Of a DNA stretch of 32,046 nucleotides, positions 1 through 8,537 are shown piece by piece. The translations under genes and the position numbers were made by a program. The notes under the pieces were generated by a model. It ran no database searches and had not been told where the DNA came from. It worked only from the letters and a program-made list of their open reading frames with translations. Source of the stretch: Helicobacteraceae bacterium (lineage in GTDB: Bacteria > Campylobacterota > Campylobacteria > Campylobacterales > Sulfurimonadaceae); contig JAQIBF010000055.1 in NCBI GenBank assembly GCA_027859195.1, forward strand, positions 1 to 32,046. The letters run 5' to 3'. Numbering within the stretch: the stretch's first letter is position 1; every line of letters starts with the position of its first letter.

Positions 1-2598
1 TTCTCTGTGGCTTTTAGCTGACTTGTAGTCCATAATGACCCAGCCATCTTTCTGTTCTATCAAAAGGTCAATATAACGTAGCTCTCCCTTAAAACTGATG
101 GCGCGTTCTTTAGTGACAAGACCCGTACTTAATCTCTTGAACGTCTCATCAGCTACAAGATGTGAAACCCGCCTTTTTATGCTCACAAAATCGGCCTCAT
201 TCAAATAGGCACCATAACGGTTCAACGCAACGCTGACGGCTTCATCAATGGCACTTTCGTCAAAGTCGGCTAGCATCTCCAATGTATAATGCAGCGCAAG
301 ACCAAACTCTATGGCATATTGATCTTTCTCCTCTTCAGCACCTTCTTCTTTAATCAACTCACTCTGTTGACCATAGTTACGCGATTCATAGACCAGAGGC
401 TGCGCAGCCTCTTTTACCGGGGCAACACTTTTCTCGATCTGCTCTTCACCCCAACGCTGCTCTTCTAAGGCTAAGGCATCGAACTTGGAGTCTTTTGACT
501 TTTGGATGATATAAAGTCTCTTTTGTGCACGCGTAAACGCTACATACAGCGCATGTATAGCATCTTCATAACTGAGCCGTTCCTCATCTTCGAGCGCCTT
601 GGCATAAGCCAAGTCAAAACTGGCACGTTTTTTCATACGCAGATAGATATTTTGGAGCGTGATCCCTTCATACTGATAGATGATCGTACTGGTGTCTGCT
701 TTAGCACGTCCAAGCCTGTCTATGACAATGACATTCTCAAACTCAAGACCTTTAGACTTATGTACCGTCAACACCCGAACACCATGCAGGTCCGCTTGCG
801 CGGCTGTAGCATCAAGACGCTCGTACTCGAACAAAAACTGCTCGATGTCGCTGTAGTTGCTCAACAGTTGTAAAAAGAGCAAGAGATTCAGATCCCCGTC
901 AAAGAGTCCATACGTCGCAATGACCTTTAGCAATTCATTCGCCAGATCATTCGTATTGACATCACATCTAGCCAGCTTTTGGACCTCCAGTTCCAGCAGA
1001 GCAAAAAAGTTACGGGCATAAATATTCTCGTTGAAGTAGGAGTATTTCAGATACTCGATCAGCGCACGAATATTTTTTTGGTTGATCAAAAGGGAGGTCG
1101 TCTCTGTCACCACCTCTAGCCCCGCTTCTCGCAATAGGGTCTCAACTGCGTATCCGTCTCTGTTTGTCTGTGTCAAAACAGCAATATTGTCAGGATCCTC
1201 ACCTTTCTCTATCAAAGAAAGTACTTTTTCTGTCATTCCCTCTAACACTTCGTCACTGTTCATGACTTCAACATACCCTTGCCCTGCTTTCTCACGGACC
1301 AGTTGCGCTTTATAATTTTTAATTTTATCATCAAAGACTTTGTTGACAAAGTGTACTACGTTTGCATCACTACGGTAGTTGGTAAGCAGGTTCTCAACCG
1401 TCACGCCATACTTGTCAGTAACATGATAAAAAAGTTCTTTTGTCCCCCCGCGAAAACGGTAAATGGACTGTTTTACATCCCCTACGATAAATAGAGAGTT
1501 TCGTTCATTCATCCCTTTGCCTGAAGCTATCTCGTCGATAATAGGTTTGAGAATATCAAACTGGACAACCGACGTATCCTGGAACTCGTCGAGCAGGACA
1601 TGTGCGATCTTGGCATCGAGACGAAAGTACAAAAATGCACTATCCACACGCTCTTTTAAGAGGCTGTAGACCAAATTGGTTATGTCATCAAAAGAGAGTT
1701 CACTCTCCTCTTTTGCCACCATCATCTTTGCCTCTTCATAGATATCCAGCAATCCGAAAAGTGCGTGGAAGAGATAGGACTCTTTGGCTTTCATATACGC
1801 TGGGATCAGTATCTGAATAGTGTGCAGACGTTCATCCATATCTGCTTGATAGCCCTTTTTATATTGCCAGTATTCTAACGTCTCTTTTTCTATCCATGCT
1901 TTCGTGAGTATCTCATCTACACTGTCGCAATCCATCGTCTTTTTGGCGCCATCAGACATATTAGAAGCAAAGACCATGCTCTGAAGGGTGGAAAAATTGC
2001 TCATGATCTCTTTTTCTATGACAACATAATCACTCTTTTGAAACACTTGGTCTTGCAGCTCTTTGCGTTTTCCATACAGTTCGTTAAGGAGAGAGAAGAT
2101 ATCAGTGAGCCGTTTCGATACCATCATTGTGAGGGCTATCAGATCGCTTTCTTTGCCTTTAACATTTGCCAAGGTCAAAAAACGCGCCATTACCTTGATC
2201 TCATGCTGGGAAGCGAACGTCGAGAAAGTAGGCATCAGACCGGCATGCAGAGAGAACTTTCGCAGGATCTTCGCAAAGAACTTGTCAATAGTCATCACCT
2301 TTGCATCGGACTTTAAAAACTGCGCCAAAACCGCTGGACGCAGACCTAACAGTGTCTCGACATCTATACCGGTTACCCGTGCCACCTCGAAACGCTCGTC
2401 ACGCGCTTGAAAGTACATCAAGGTCTCGATGATTCGCTGTTGCATCTCATTGGCCGCTTTATTGGTGAAGGTAAGCGCTAAGATCTTCTCCGCCTCTTCC
2501 CCCATAAAAAGCAGCGACAAGTAACGCACAACCAACGAAAAGGTCTTACCTGCACCCGCACTTGCTTCATAGGCGTGAAAAGGAATAAACTCAGACAT
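1..2598 (-). CDS. addA: AddA-like (RecB-family) helicase-nuclease, 3' end outside window
   Basis: This is the ATP-dependent helicase-nuclease subunit of an AddAB-type double-strand-break repair enzyme, which processes DNA ends for RecA loading. The minus-strand frame is open for 866 codons and runs off the window start. It begins MSEFIPFHAYEASAGAGKTF, holding the Walker A motif of UvrD/RecB helicases. LLDEFQDTS (Walker B, about 1565-1610) and GDVKQSIYRFRGG (about 1440-1490) follow in the expected order. The last codons read WVIMDYKSAK, the Asp and Lys of the C-terminal PD-(D/E)XK nuclease, so only a short C-terminal piece is missing. The ATG overlaps the addB stop codon (TAATG), which suggests translational coupling. 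Family assignment is firm; the AddA rather than RecB name rests on the neighbouring AddB. Confidence 0.9.
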   Translation of the reverse strand, partial: MSEFIPFHAYEASAGAGKTFSLVVRYLSLLFMGEEAEKILALTFTNKAANEMQQRIIETLMYFQARDERFEVARVTGIDVETLLGLRPAVLAQFLKSDAKVMTIDKFFAKILRKFSLHAGLMPTFSTFASQHEIKVMARFLTLANVKGKESDLIALTMMVSKRLTDIFSLLNELYGKRKELQDQVFQKSDYVVIEKEIMSNFSTLQSMVFASNMSDGAKKTMDCDSVDEILTKAWIEKETLEYWQYKKGYQADMDERLHTIQILIPAYMKAKESYLFHALFGLLDIYEEAKMMVAKEESELSFDDITNLVYSLLKERVDSAFLYFRLDAKIAHVLLDEFQDTSVVQFDILKPIIDEIASGKGMNERNSLFIVGDVKQSIYRFRGGTKELFYHVTDKYGVTVENLLTNYRSDANVVHFVNKVFDDKIKNYKAQLVREKAGQGYVEVMNSDEVLEGMTEKVLSLIEKGEDPDNIAVLTQTNRDGYAVETLLREAGLEVVTETTSLLINQKNIRALIEYLKYSYFNENIYARNFFALLELEVQKLARCDVNTNDLANELLKVIATYGLFDGDLNLLLFLQLLSNYSDIEQFLFEYERLDATAAQADLHGVRVLTVHKSKGLEFENVIVIDRLGRAKADTSTIIYQYEGITLQNIYLRMKKRASFDLAYAKALEDEERLSYEDAIHALYVAFTRAQKRLYIIQKSKDSKFDALALEEQRWGEEQIEKSVAPVKEAAQPLVYESRNYGQQSELIKEEGAEEEKDQYAIEFGLALHYTLEMLADFDESAIDEAVSVALNRYGAYLNEADFVSIKRRVSHLVADETFKRLSTGLVTKERAISFKGELRYIDLLIEQKDGWVIMDYKSAKSHRE

Positions 2599-4943
2599 TA
2601 CAGCCCCCTTTGACATAGGTAGGCGTATTCGCAATAGCCGCAATCACTTAACTTCTCAGTCATCTCAAAATCAAAATACTTTGTTTCTCGAAGTTCATCA
2701 AGTAAAGCGTAAAGCTTTTCAATCTTCGCATTCAAAACGGGTTCATAAACGATCTTACCGCTGTTCAGATCGTAAAAGCCGCAGTTGGTGACCTCACCTA
2801 ACGTACCCGCCAACAAGTAGTAAAACTCTAACTGAAAATCCGTAGCACGTTCAAGTGTCTTGAGTGTATAGGTCATATACTTACCGCTTTTGTAATCCAG
2901 AACTTCAAGACCATCCACCGTACTGTCTATACGATCGAGTACCCCGGAGAGTTTGACCCCGCGGACCTCTGTCTCAAGCTTTTTCTCACACGAATGGACA
3001 CGCACATCTTGGAAACGCGCTATCTCATGTTCCAAAAATGGCTCTAATCGTTTCATCCAAAGCTTGTGAAGGTATTTGTCTAAAACGCTGTTTCCGCTGC
3101 ACTGGTCCAACGCTATAGAGATTGCTTTTTTAAGTGCTTCAATATCACTAAAATAGTCTTGCTCTTCATAGACCATCTTTAGTGCCTCATGCAAGGCTGT
3201 CCCGATCTCATGTTCTTTTGGCATGTCTTGTGCGATTTTATGATCTTTGATCCCCTCAACATATTTATGATAGAACTTGCGTTTGCATGTCAGAAAGGTT
3301 TTTAGTCCGGTTGCTGAGAGAGGACGTTTAGTGAAATCATATTCTCCCTCTATCAATGTTAATGAAACTGTTTGATGCGACTGTATCGGCATAATAATAG
3401 GCGCGTATAGAGCATCTTTTTGTCCCTCGCCAAGCGGTAAGCCCAACTGTGTCAAAAATCGTGAGGCAACGGCATCGGTTGAGCTCACATATGATATCAT
3501 CACCTCTTTGGCTTGTGTAAACAGTGAGTGGTAGTAGAGCTTTTGTAGATCTTCACGTTCGCTTGTCGTTGGCAGACCGGCATTGTGACGGGTAGTAGAA
3601 TTTAAAAATAGATCTTTTTCACTCTTTCGAGGGACAATACCTTCGTTAAAGTTGACCACAATACCACCTTCATACTCGACCAAACGTGTTTCCAAGACGC
3701 CCATGACTGTGATCTTGCCGCCGCGGACATCATCAATGGACTTGGTCTTTAATCGGTTAGTAAAAAGATGCAGGGCAGACTTTAGAGGGGCATCACCCAA
3801 AACAGGTATGATCTTCTCAAAATAGTAAAGTTCTTCGCGCACAATGTCGATGACCGCCTTGTCATGTTCTTTCTCTAAAAATGGCTCCATCAGAGCAGAG
3901 AAGTCAAGTGTGTTGACAGCAGCTCGATAGTTCGAGTATAAACCTGCTAGAAGTTCTTCGCCTACACGAATCAGGCGGGCCCTGTTTTCTACCGTTTTAT
4001 TCTCCATATACTTCATCACCGCTTCAAGGTTCTCTATAAAGATACTTTGTGTGAGCGGAATACCCATGGCGAAGTTGAAGTTCCCTTCTTCATCAAAACG
4101 TCTAAGATGCTGTGCAAAGTTCTCGTCCGGAAGGACTACAACAATTTTCTCAGGCGATATCCCCTGTTCTATAAATGCATAGACCTTTTGCTTGATAAAG
4201 CCGACTTGCAGAAGAGCCTGTGAAAAACTTTCTACATATGCATTTATCTCTTTTGTAATCGGCGTGACATCATCAACCTGTAATGTCTTGAGATTGATTT
4301 TCTGTGTACTATCGGCTATTACCGCAACACCGAGTGCTTCAAATTTTCGGGTTAGCTTCGAATTGTATTGGTTAGCACTATAACGCAGTGTGACAGGGAT
4401 CAGATCAGCACATGCCAGCAACACTGCCATCTCATGGTTTGTCAAATATCCAAGAGCATAGAGTTCCACCTCGCCCAGGCTTTTCAAGTAGCTCTCATTA
4501 AGCTTGTACTGTTGTGGTAAAAAGATCGAGTCTAATATTTTTCTCTCTTCGCACAGCCTTTTGTAACGGCTGTAAAGCTCTTGCATGATCGCAATATGTT
4601 CTTCATAATCCCCATAGGTGTCTGCATACTCCAGACTGGAGATATCTACCAATTCGCCGCTCAACTCTTCGAAAAAACGAAACAGATAACTCGCATTCTG
4701 GGTAAATGTAAAGAAATTCCGCTCGATGTTCAATGTTGCAAAGTTCTTAAAATCTGCAGCTTCCAATAACAGCAGTGTTCTGGAGTCTTCGTCCACACGA
4801 TGATAGCCGTCTACACGCACTGCCCGCTGAAGGAATTCACCGATAGTCAGATAATGAGACAAGAACCCATCTTCTGTCTGCTCTTGTAAAAGGTGGGAAC
4901 GAATGGCACGCGAAGTGGGAAGGATAGTAGTTGTTGTAGACAT
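2598..4943 (-). CDS. addB: AddB-like PD-(D/E)XK nuclease subunit
   Basis: This 781-residue protein is the partner of the downstream AddA-like helicase in AddAB recombinational repair. Its N-terminus lacks a good Walker A motif, so the helicase half looks inactive or degenerate. The C-terminal third has the nuclease: GLKTFLTCKRKFYHKY supplies a first cysteine, LEVLDYKSGKY supplies the catalytic Asp and Lys, and the end has CGYCEYAYLC. The four cysteines (C...CxxCx5C) match the iron-sulfur clasp of AddB-type nucleases. The start has an AAGG ribosome site a few bases upstream. No gene lies directly upstream on this strand, so it probably begins the addBA operon. Function is inferred from motifs and gene order. 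Confidence 0.88.
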   Translation of the reverse strand: MSTTTTILPTSRAIRSHLLQEQTEDGFLSHYLTIGEFLQRAVRVDGYHRVDEDSRTLLLLEAADFKNFATLNIERNFFTFTQNASYLFRFFEELSGELVDISSLEYADTYGDYEEHIAIMQELYSRYKRLCEERKILDSIFLPQQYKLNESYLKSLGEVELYALGYLTNHEMAVLLACADLIPVTLRYSANQYNSKLTRKFEALGVAVIADSTQKINLKTLQVDDVTPITKEINAYVESFSQALLQVGFIKQKVYAFIEQGISPEKIVVVLPDENFAQHLRRFDEEGNFNFAMGIPLTQSIFIENLEAVMKYMENKTVENRARLIRVGEELLAGLYSNYRAAVNTLDFSALMEPFLEKEHDKAVIDIVREELYYFEKIIPVLGDAPLKSALHLFTNRLKTKSIDDVRGGKITVMGVLETRLVEYEGGIVVNFNEGIVPRKSEKDLFLNSTTRHNAGLPTTSEREDLQKLYYHSLFTQAKEVMISYVSSTDAVASRFLTQLGLPLGEGQKDALYAPIIMPIQSHQTVSLTLIEGEYDFTKRPLSATGLKTFLTCKRKFYHKYVEGIKDHKIAQDMPKEHEIGTALHEALKMVYEEQDYFSDIEALKKAISIALDQCSGNSVLDKYLHKLWMKRLEPFLEHEIARFQDVRVHSCEKKLETEVRGVKLSGVLDRIDSTVDGLEVLDYKSGKYMTYTLKTLERATDFQLEFYYLLAGTLGEVTNCGFYDLNSGKIVYEPVLNAKIEKLYALLDELRETKYFDFEMTEKLSDCGYCEYAYLCQRGL

Positions 4944-5061
4944 TGCAGACCTTGATTTTCTTGTAAAACATTATAGTCGATTTATAGAAATACTACTGTT
5001 TTTTTGACAACAATGAAATTCTTAGGTTTTTGCAAGAGAAAAGTAAAAGATAGAAAGAGGA

Positions 5062-5084
5062 TATTACGGATCAGATCCGTAATA
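5062..5084 (-). terminator. Hairpin after the cco/fixH operon
   Basis: A perfect inverted repeat with 11-bp arms (5062-5072 and 5074-5084) around one base lies 24 bp past the FixH stop codon. Allowing a real loop gives a 9-bp stem with a five-base loop. On the minus strand it is followed by a pyrimidine-rich, T-rich stretch rather than a clean T run. It probably ends the long ccoN-to-fixH transcript. Confidence 0.5.
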
Positions 5085-5107
5085 CTCTAGGAATAAGTTG
5101 ACGTGGT

Positions 5108-5617
5108 TTAGTACTCAAAGACTTTTGGATAACGGGTATCCGCTTTTAGATGATAGTAACGTTCATTTTCACCTGCAACAACATGCGCCATGATATTCCA
5201 TCGACCTTCTAAAGGCAATTTGCCGGCTTCAAAAGTATAAACACCATTATCGACATTTGGATTATCCAAGATGATATCACTGTCTTGATTGTCTGGACGT
5301 GTTAATACAATGTTGAGTCTTGCACCGTTAACAGATGTACCGGCACTGTCAGTTACTTTAAAAGCAACAACCGCATCGTTCAGGTCTAACTTCTCACTTG
5401 CATATGTAATCTTATATTTTTTGTCAAAAGCGATCTTCTCTTCAATAAATGCATTTGCATTTCTATCATAATCGTGATAGTTCTGCATGTTAGTGTTACT
5501 CATCTCAACAGGATTATCCACTGCGATCATAACCGTCGCTGCAGCTGCAGCGACTATTAAAAGTATGGAGATAACGATGGCATAAGGCCAGATATTACCT
5601 TGTGATTGATTACTCAT
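5108..5617 (-). CDS. fixH: FixH family protein
   Basis: FixH (CcoH) proteins are single-span membrane proteins that help assemble or stabilise cbb3 oxidase. This 169-residue protein has a short cytoplasmic start, a membrane helix at about residues 11-32 (WPYAIVISILLIVAAAAATV), and a periplasmic beta-rich domain with the FixH-type stretch GVYTFEAGKLPLEGRWNI near the end. It is the last gene of the ccoNOQP transcription unit, six bases after the TPM-like gene, with an AGG ribosome site before the ATG. The linked ccoG and ccoI-type maturation genes are not in this window. Context and sequence agree, so the family call is strong. The exact role in this organism is inferred. Confidence 0.85.
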   Translation of the reverse strand: MSNQSQGNIWPYAIVISILLIVAAAAATVMIAVDNPVEMSNTNMQNYHDYDRNANAFIEEKIAFDKKYKITYASEKLDLNDAVVAFKVTDSAGTSVNGARLNIVLTRPDNQDSDIILDNPNVDNGVYTFEAGKLPLEGRWNIMAHVVAGENERYYHLKADTRYPKVFEY

Positions 5618-5623
5618 AACTAC

Positions 5624-6358
5624 CTACTTAATTTTGGATTGTTGTTCATTACCATTTTCATCTTCATCTTTTTTATTTGTACCAAAAAACTTTCCTCGTA
5701 AATACTTAAAAACAAAGAGTAGTAATACACCATAAAAGATCAGACGGATCACATCAATTGCAACCTGGTTTCCATTGCCTGCAGCACTTTCCAATTCAAC
5801 ATCTTTAGAATCAGCTATCTGCTCAGCTATCTCAGAATAGCCATTAAACATCGCAACAGCATACTTGTTGACAATGTCATCTCCCTTAGCACGCTCAGCC
5901 AGTATTGGGAGAATGACACCGCCATAATTACTCATAAACTCTTTAACATCATCAAAACTTCTTGCAAACATAACAGAAGAGATGACCGCTCCAATAAATG
6001 TTGCACTTGGACTCAAGATCTGCTCTTTATCAAAATCATTATAGAGTGGGGATGGGTTTGCCAAGATCTGTACCTGTTGTTTGAGCTCGACAAAACTCAA
6101 AATTACTGCAGGTTGCTTTAGTTCTTTGACCAATGCCAACTCATATGCAGCAAGTGTTTGATTTTCGTCAAGGTCTCTGACCATAACAAGATAGAGAGAG
6201 ACACCTGTCTTTTCATACAGTTCAGTACCAATCTCTTCGATCTCATTTGTAAAGCTGTCTCTTTGAACAACATCGTCTTTGTAAAGATACTCTGCAAAAA
6301 GTGAAGTAGAAAAAAGAAGAGAGAGAAAGAGGGCCGCTAGCCCTCGTGTTGTATACAA
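5624..6358 (-). CDS. Exported TPM-domain-like membrane protein in the cco operon
   Basis: This 244-residue protein starts with a signal peptide ending in LFA-EY (about residue 22), followed by an alpha/beta domain with the layout of TPM (Psb32/YgcG-like) domains, including YEKTGVSLYLVMVRDL near residues 48-63. A membrane helix follows at about residues 203-223 (VIRLIFYGVLLLFVFKYL), then a short charged cytoplasmic tail. The start is TTG, chosen because an AAGG ribosome site lies seven bases upstream and overlaps the stop of the preceding 34-residue peptide. It sits between ccoP accessory genes and fixH, which suggests a part in cbb3 assembly or envelope quality control. The TPM assignment is moderate; no catalytic role can be read from the sequence. 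Confidence 0.65.
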   Translation of the reverse strand: MYTTRGLAALFLSLLFSTSLFAEYLYKDDVVQRDSFTNEIEEIGTELYEKTGVSLYLVMVRDLDENQTLAAYELALVKELKQPAVILSFVELKQQVQILANPSPLYNDFDKEQILSPSATFIGAVISSVMFARSFDDVKEFMSNYGGVILPILAERAKGDDIVNKYAVAMFNGYSEIAEQIADSKDVELESAAGNGNQVAIDVIRLIFYGVLLLFVFKYLRGKFFGTNKKDEDENGNEQQSKIK

Positions 6359-6367
6359 CTAATTACC

Positions 6368-6472
6368 TTAGCCGAGAAATAGGTGATTAGGAGTCACCAC
6401 AGCATACAAGGTGTATGCTGCCATAATAATCAAACCAATTGTAAGAATTTTGTCCATATATTGAATCATCAT
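6368..6472 (-). CDS. 34-residue single-span membrane peptide in the cco operon
   Basis: A small reading frame encodes 34 residues beginning MMIQYMDKILTIGLIIMAAY and ending in LFLG. Most of it is one membrane helix (about residues 8-27). The first ATG follows an AGGAG ribosome site at six bases, which overlaps the stop codon of the DUF4006 gene. Its own stop codon overlaps the ribosome site of the TTG-started TPM-like gene. This chain of overlaps supports real translation. Small single-span subunits such as CcoM and CcoH stabilise cbb3 oxidases in other bacteria, so a similar role is possible. I do not recognise the family. Confidence 0.68.
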   Translation of the reverse strand: MMIQYMDKILTIGLIIMAAYTLYAVVTPNHLFLG

Positions 6473-6479
6473 GAGCTCC

Positions 6480-6689
6480 TTATTTCACATCTACTTTATG
6501 AGACCCAGATGTTGTATCGATCATTTTGATCGATGATGCATCTTTGATATCATAATAGTTATTAGCATTGGCACTTTGTGCAGTAATGCCCCAAAATGTC
6601 AATCCAACCAGGATAGTCAGCAGCAACACAGTTGCTACCAACATACCAGTAATACCATCTAAAACGAACAGACCTCTGTTTTCATTCAT
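6480..6689 (-). CDS. DUF4006 family small membrane protein
   Basis: This 69-residue protein matches the DUF4006 family, found next to cbb3 oxidase genes in Campylobacterota. The start MNENRGLFVLDGITGMLVAT leads into one membrane helix (about residues 12-33), then a short polar tail. It follows ccoP by ten bases, and its AAGGAG ribosome site lies next to the ccoP stop codon. Position and conservation suggest an accessory subunit or assembly factor of the oxidase, but no biochemical role is established that I know of. Confidence 0.82.
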   Translation of the reverse strand: MNENRGLFVLDGITGMLVATVLLLTILVGLTFWGITAQSANANNYYDIKDASSIKMIDTTSGSHKVDVK

Positions 6690-6699
6690 AATGGGCTCC

Positions 6700-7602
6700 T
6701 TATTTGCTTAAGCTAGTAACATAAGCACTAGCTGCTTCGATTTGTTTAGCGTTCAAACGATCTGCAAACTTAGGCATTGTACCGATAGCACCTTTTTTAC
6801 CATATGTAAGTATATTAGTAACTAAAGTGTTGTTGAAGCCGTTAAGTTGTGGGCCAACACCATCAAGGCCTTCACCTTGAGCACCGTGACAACCTGCACA
6901 AACACCAAACATAGCAGGTTCATTGCCGTTAAGACCGTTGCCTATATAAGCAGAGATCTCATCAATATCAGAAGCGCTCAACCCTAGGTCAGTACCTGTT
7001 GGCATTGGGAATTCAAAACCAAGAAGTTTGTTATTTGATCCATTAACAAGAACATTTTTAACTACAACAGCCTCTAGACGTTGGTTAAGATTTGCTGCTT
7101 TACCATCAATACCATCGGCTGTTAGACCGTGACATACTTTACATTCTGCCAAAAATACAGCCTCGCCCATATCTACTAAAGCCGTTCCATCCATATTTGC
7201 ATATTTAGCTTCGAACTTAGCATTGTGTGCTGCTGTATCTTGGTTGTACTCACCGATTTGTGAGTAAGCATTAACCGGGTAACCTACCAGGAAATACCAC
7301 ATACCCCAAACCATCGTACCTAGAAATATAAATGCCCAACCAGCTGGCAATTCATTTTTATATTCACCGATACCATCCCAGTTTTTATCTGCCAACTTAC
7401 CTGTCGCTGTGTCATTTTGCATTTGACGTACATACTTGATGACGACAAAGACTGAAATAACTACAAGTGCGATTGCACCCGCAACGGCAAGCATGTTAAC
7501 GATATCATCATTTAAACCGCCCTTAGAGCCACCAATTGATAGCCATGTTAGACCTAACATAAGAACGGCAAAGATAATTCCCCAAAGCGTAAGCTTATTC
7601 AT
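6700..7602 (-). CDS. ccoP: cbb3-type cytochrome c oxidase subunit III (di-haem CcoP)
   Basis: CcoP carries electrons from soluble cytochrome c to the catalytic subunit of the cbb3 oxidase. The 300-residue protein has three likely membrane helices (about residues 5-23, 34-55 and 89-108). Two class I cytochrome c domains follow, with haem sites CKVCH (154-158) and CAGCH (235-239). FPMPTGTD and GTMPKFADRL supply the likely axial methionines. Its start overlaps the end of ccoQ by eight bases. The extra N-terminal helices are common in Campylobacterota CcoP. Confidence 0.95.
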   Translation of the reverse strand: MNKLTLWGIIFAVLMLGLTWLSIGGSKGGLNDDIVNMLAVAGAIALVVISVFVVIKYVRQMQNDTATGKLADKNWDGIGEYKNELPAGWAFIFLGTMVWGMWYFLVGYPVNAYSQIGEYNQDTAAHNAKFEAKYANMDGTALVDMGEAVFLAECKVCHGLTADGIDGKAANLNQRLEAVVVKNVLVNGSNNKLLGFEFPMPTGTDLGLSASDIDEISAYIGNGLNGNEPAMFGVCAGCHGAQGEGLDGVGPQLNGFNNTLVTNILTYGKKGAIGTMPKFADRLNAKQIEAASAYVTSLSK

Positions 7603-7819
7603 TTTTATCCCCTACCTTTTTTGTCTCTTTATCAGAGACCTTATTTACCGGTTTATCGGTAATGTCATCATTGAGTGCCATATTGCTGTATTTCTCATAG
7701 TCTACACCGTCATGATCTTTTCTATTTTTGTAAAGATGGTAGATGTAGCTATAAAGCACTACCACTAAAAACAGCACTAGAAAGAAGTACCCATAGGCTT
7801 GTAACTGAGCAATATCCAC
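7595..7819 (-). CDS. ccoQ: cbb3 oxidase small subunit CcoQ
   Basis: CcoQ is the small single-span subunit that stabilises the cbb3 complex. The 74-residue product has one N-terminal membrane helix (about residues 8-28, YGYFFLVLFLVVVLYSYIYH) and a charged, lysine- and aspartate-rich cytoplasmic tail. It lies between ccoO (11 bases upstream) and ccoP (overlapping by eight bases), the standard order. The tail is longer than in minimal CcoQ proteins. The call rests mainly on position, size and topology, since CcoQ sequences are poorly conserved. Confidence 0.85.
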   Translation of the reverse strand: MDIAQLQAYGYFFLVLFLVVVLYSYIYHLYKNRKDHDGVDYEKYSNMALNDDITDKPVNKVSDKETKKVGDKNE

Positions 7820-7830
7820 TTATGACTCCT

Positions 7831-8523
7831 CTATTTCAGACTGTTCATATACGCGATAAGCGCAACGATTTCTGGAATTTGGCCCGCAGATACAGCATCT
7901 TGAACACTTTTATCTTTCATGTCAGCTGCAACAAGCTTAGCTTCTTCCAATGCTGATGCTTGTGCACCTGCAAGAGTATCTGCTAGAACGACAGTCTCTT
8001 TCGAGCCGTCTTTCATCGGAATCTCTTGGTTATAAGGAACAGAGAAAAAATCTCTAACAGTCACTTGCTCAGCATACGCTGTGTCAACATCAGCAGAGTT
8101 TTCAAACAACCAAGCATAAGCCGGCATAATTGAACCTGGCACAACTGATCGAGGATCTCTCATGTGATTTTCATGCCAGTCAGTCGTACGGTAGTTACCT
8201 ACACGCATAAGGTCTGGACCAGTACGTTTTGAACCCCATAGGAATGGACGATCGTAAGCATACTCACCACTTAAAGAGTAATCACCATAACGGTCAGTCT
8301 CAGCTTTAAACGGACGGATAAGCTGTGAGTGACATGCATTACAAGAGTTCTTGATATACACATGACGGCCAGCCAACTCAAGAGTTGTGTATGGTTTCGT
8401 ACCGATTGACGGACGAGACGCCTCGGCAAAGTTTGGCACGATCTCAATAAGACCGGCAAACGCGATAGTAACAAATACACCAACTGCAAAGAAAAATGGG
8501 TGTTTTTCTAACCAATGAAACAT
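7831..8523 (-). CDS. ccoO: cbb3-type cytochrome c oxidase subunit II (mono-haem CcoO)
   Basis: CcoO is the membrane-anchored mono-haem cytochrome c subunit that receives electrons from CcoP and passes them to CcoN. The 230-residue protein has an uncleaved N-terminal helix (about residues 10-30) and one haem site, CNACH (61-65), followed by SQLIRPF, typical of the family. GSIMPAYAW supplies the probable axial methionine. It begins 14 bases after ccoN, inside the ccoNOQP operon. The length fits the family. Confidence 0.95.
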   Translation of the reverse strand: MFHWLEKHPFFFAVGVFVTIAFAGLIEIVPNFAEASRPSIGTKPYTTLELAGRHVYIKNSCNACHSQLIRPFKAETDRYGDYSLSGEYAYDRPFLWGSKRTGPDLMRVGNYRTTDWHENHMRDPRSVVPGSIMPAYAWLFENSADVDTAYAEQVTVRDFFSVPYNQEIPMKDGSKETVVLADTLAGAQASALEEAKLVAADMKDKSVQDAVSAGQIPEIVALIAYMNSLK

Positions 8524-8537
8524 ATTATCCCCTTTCC

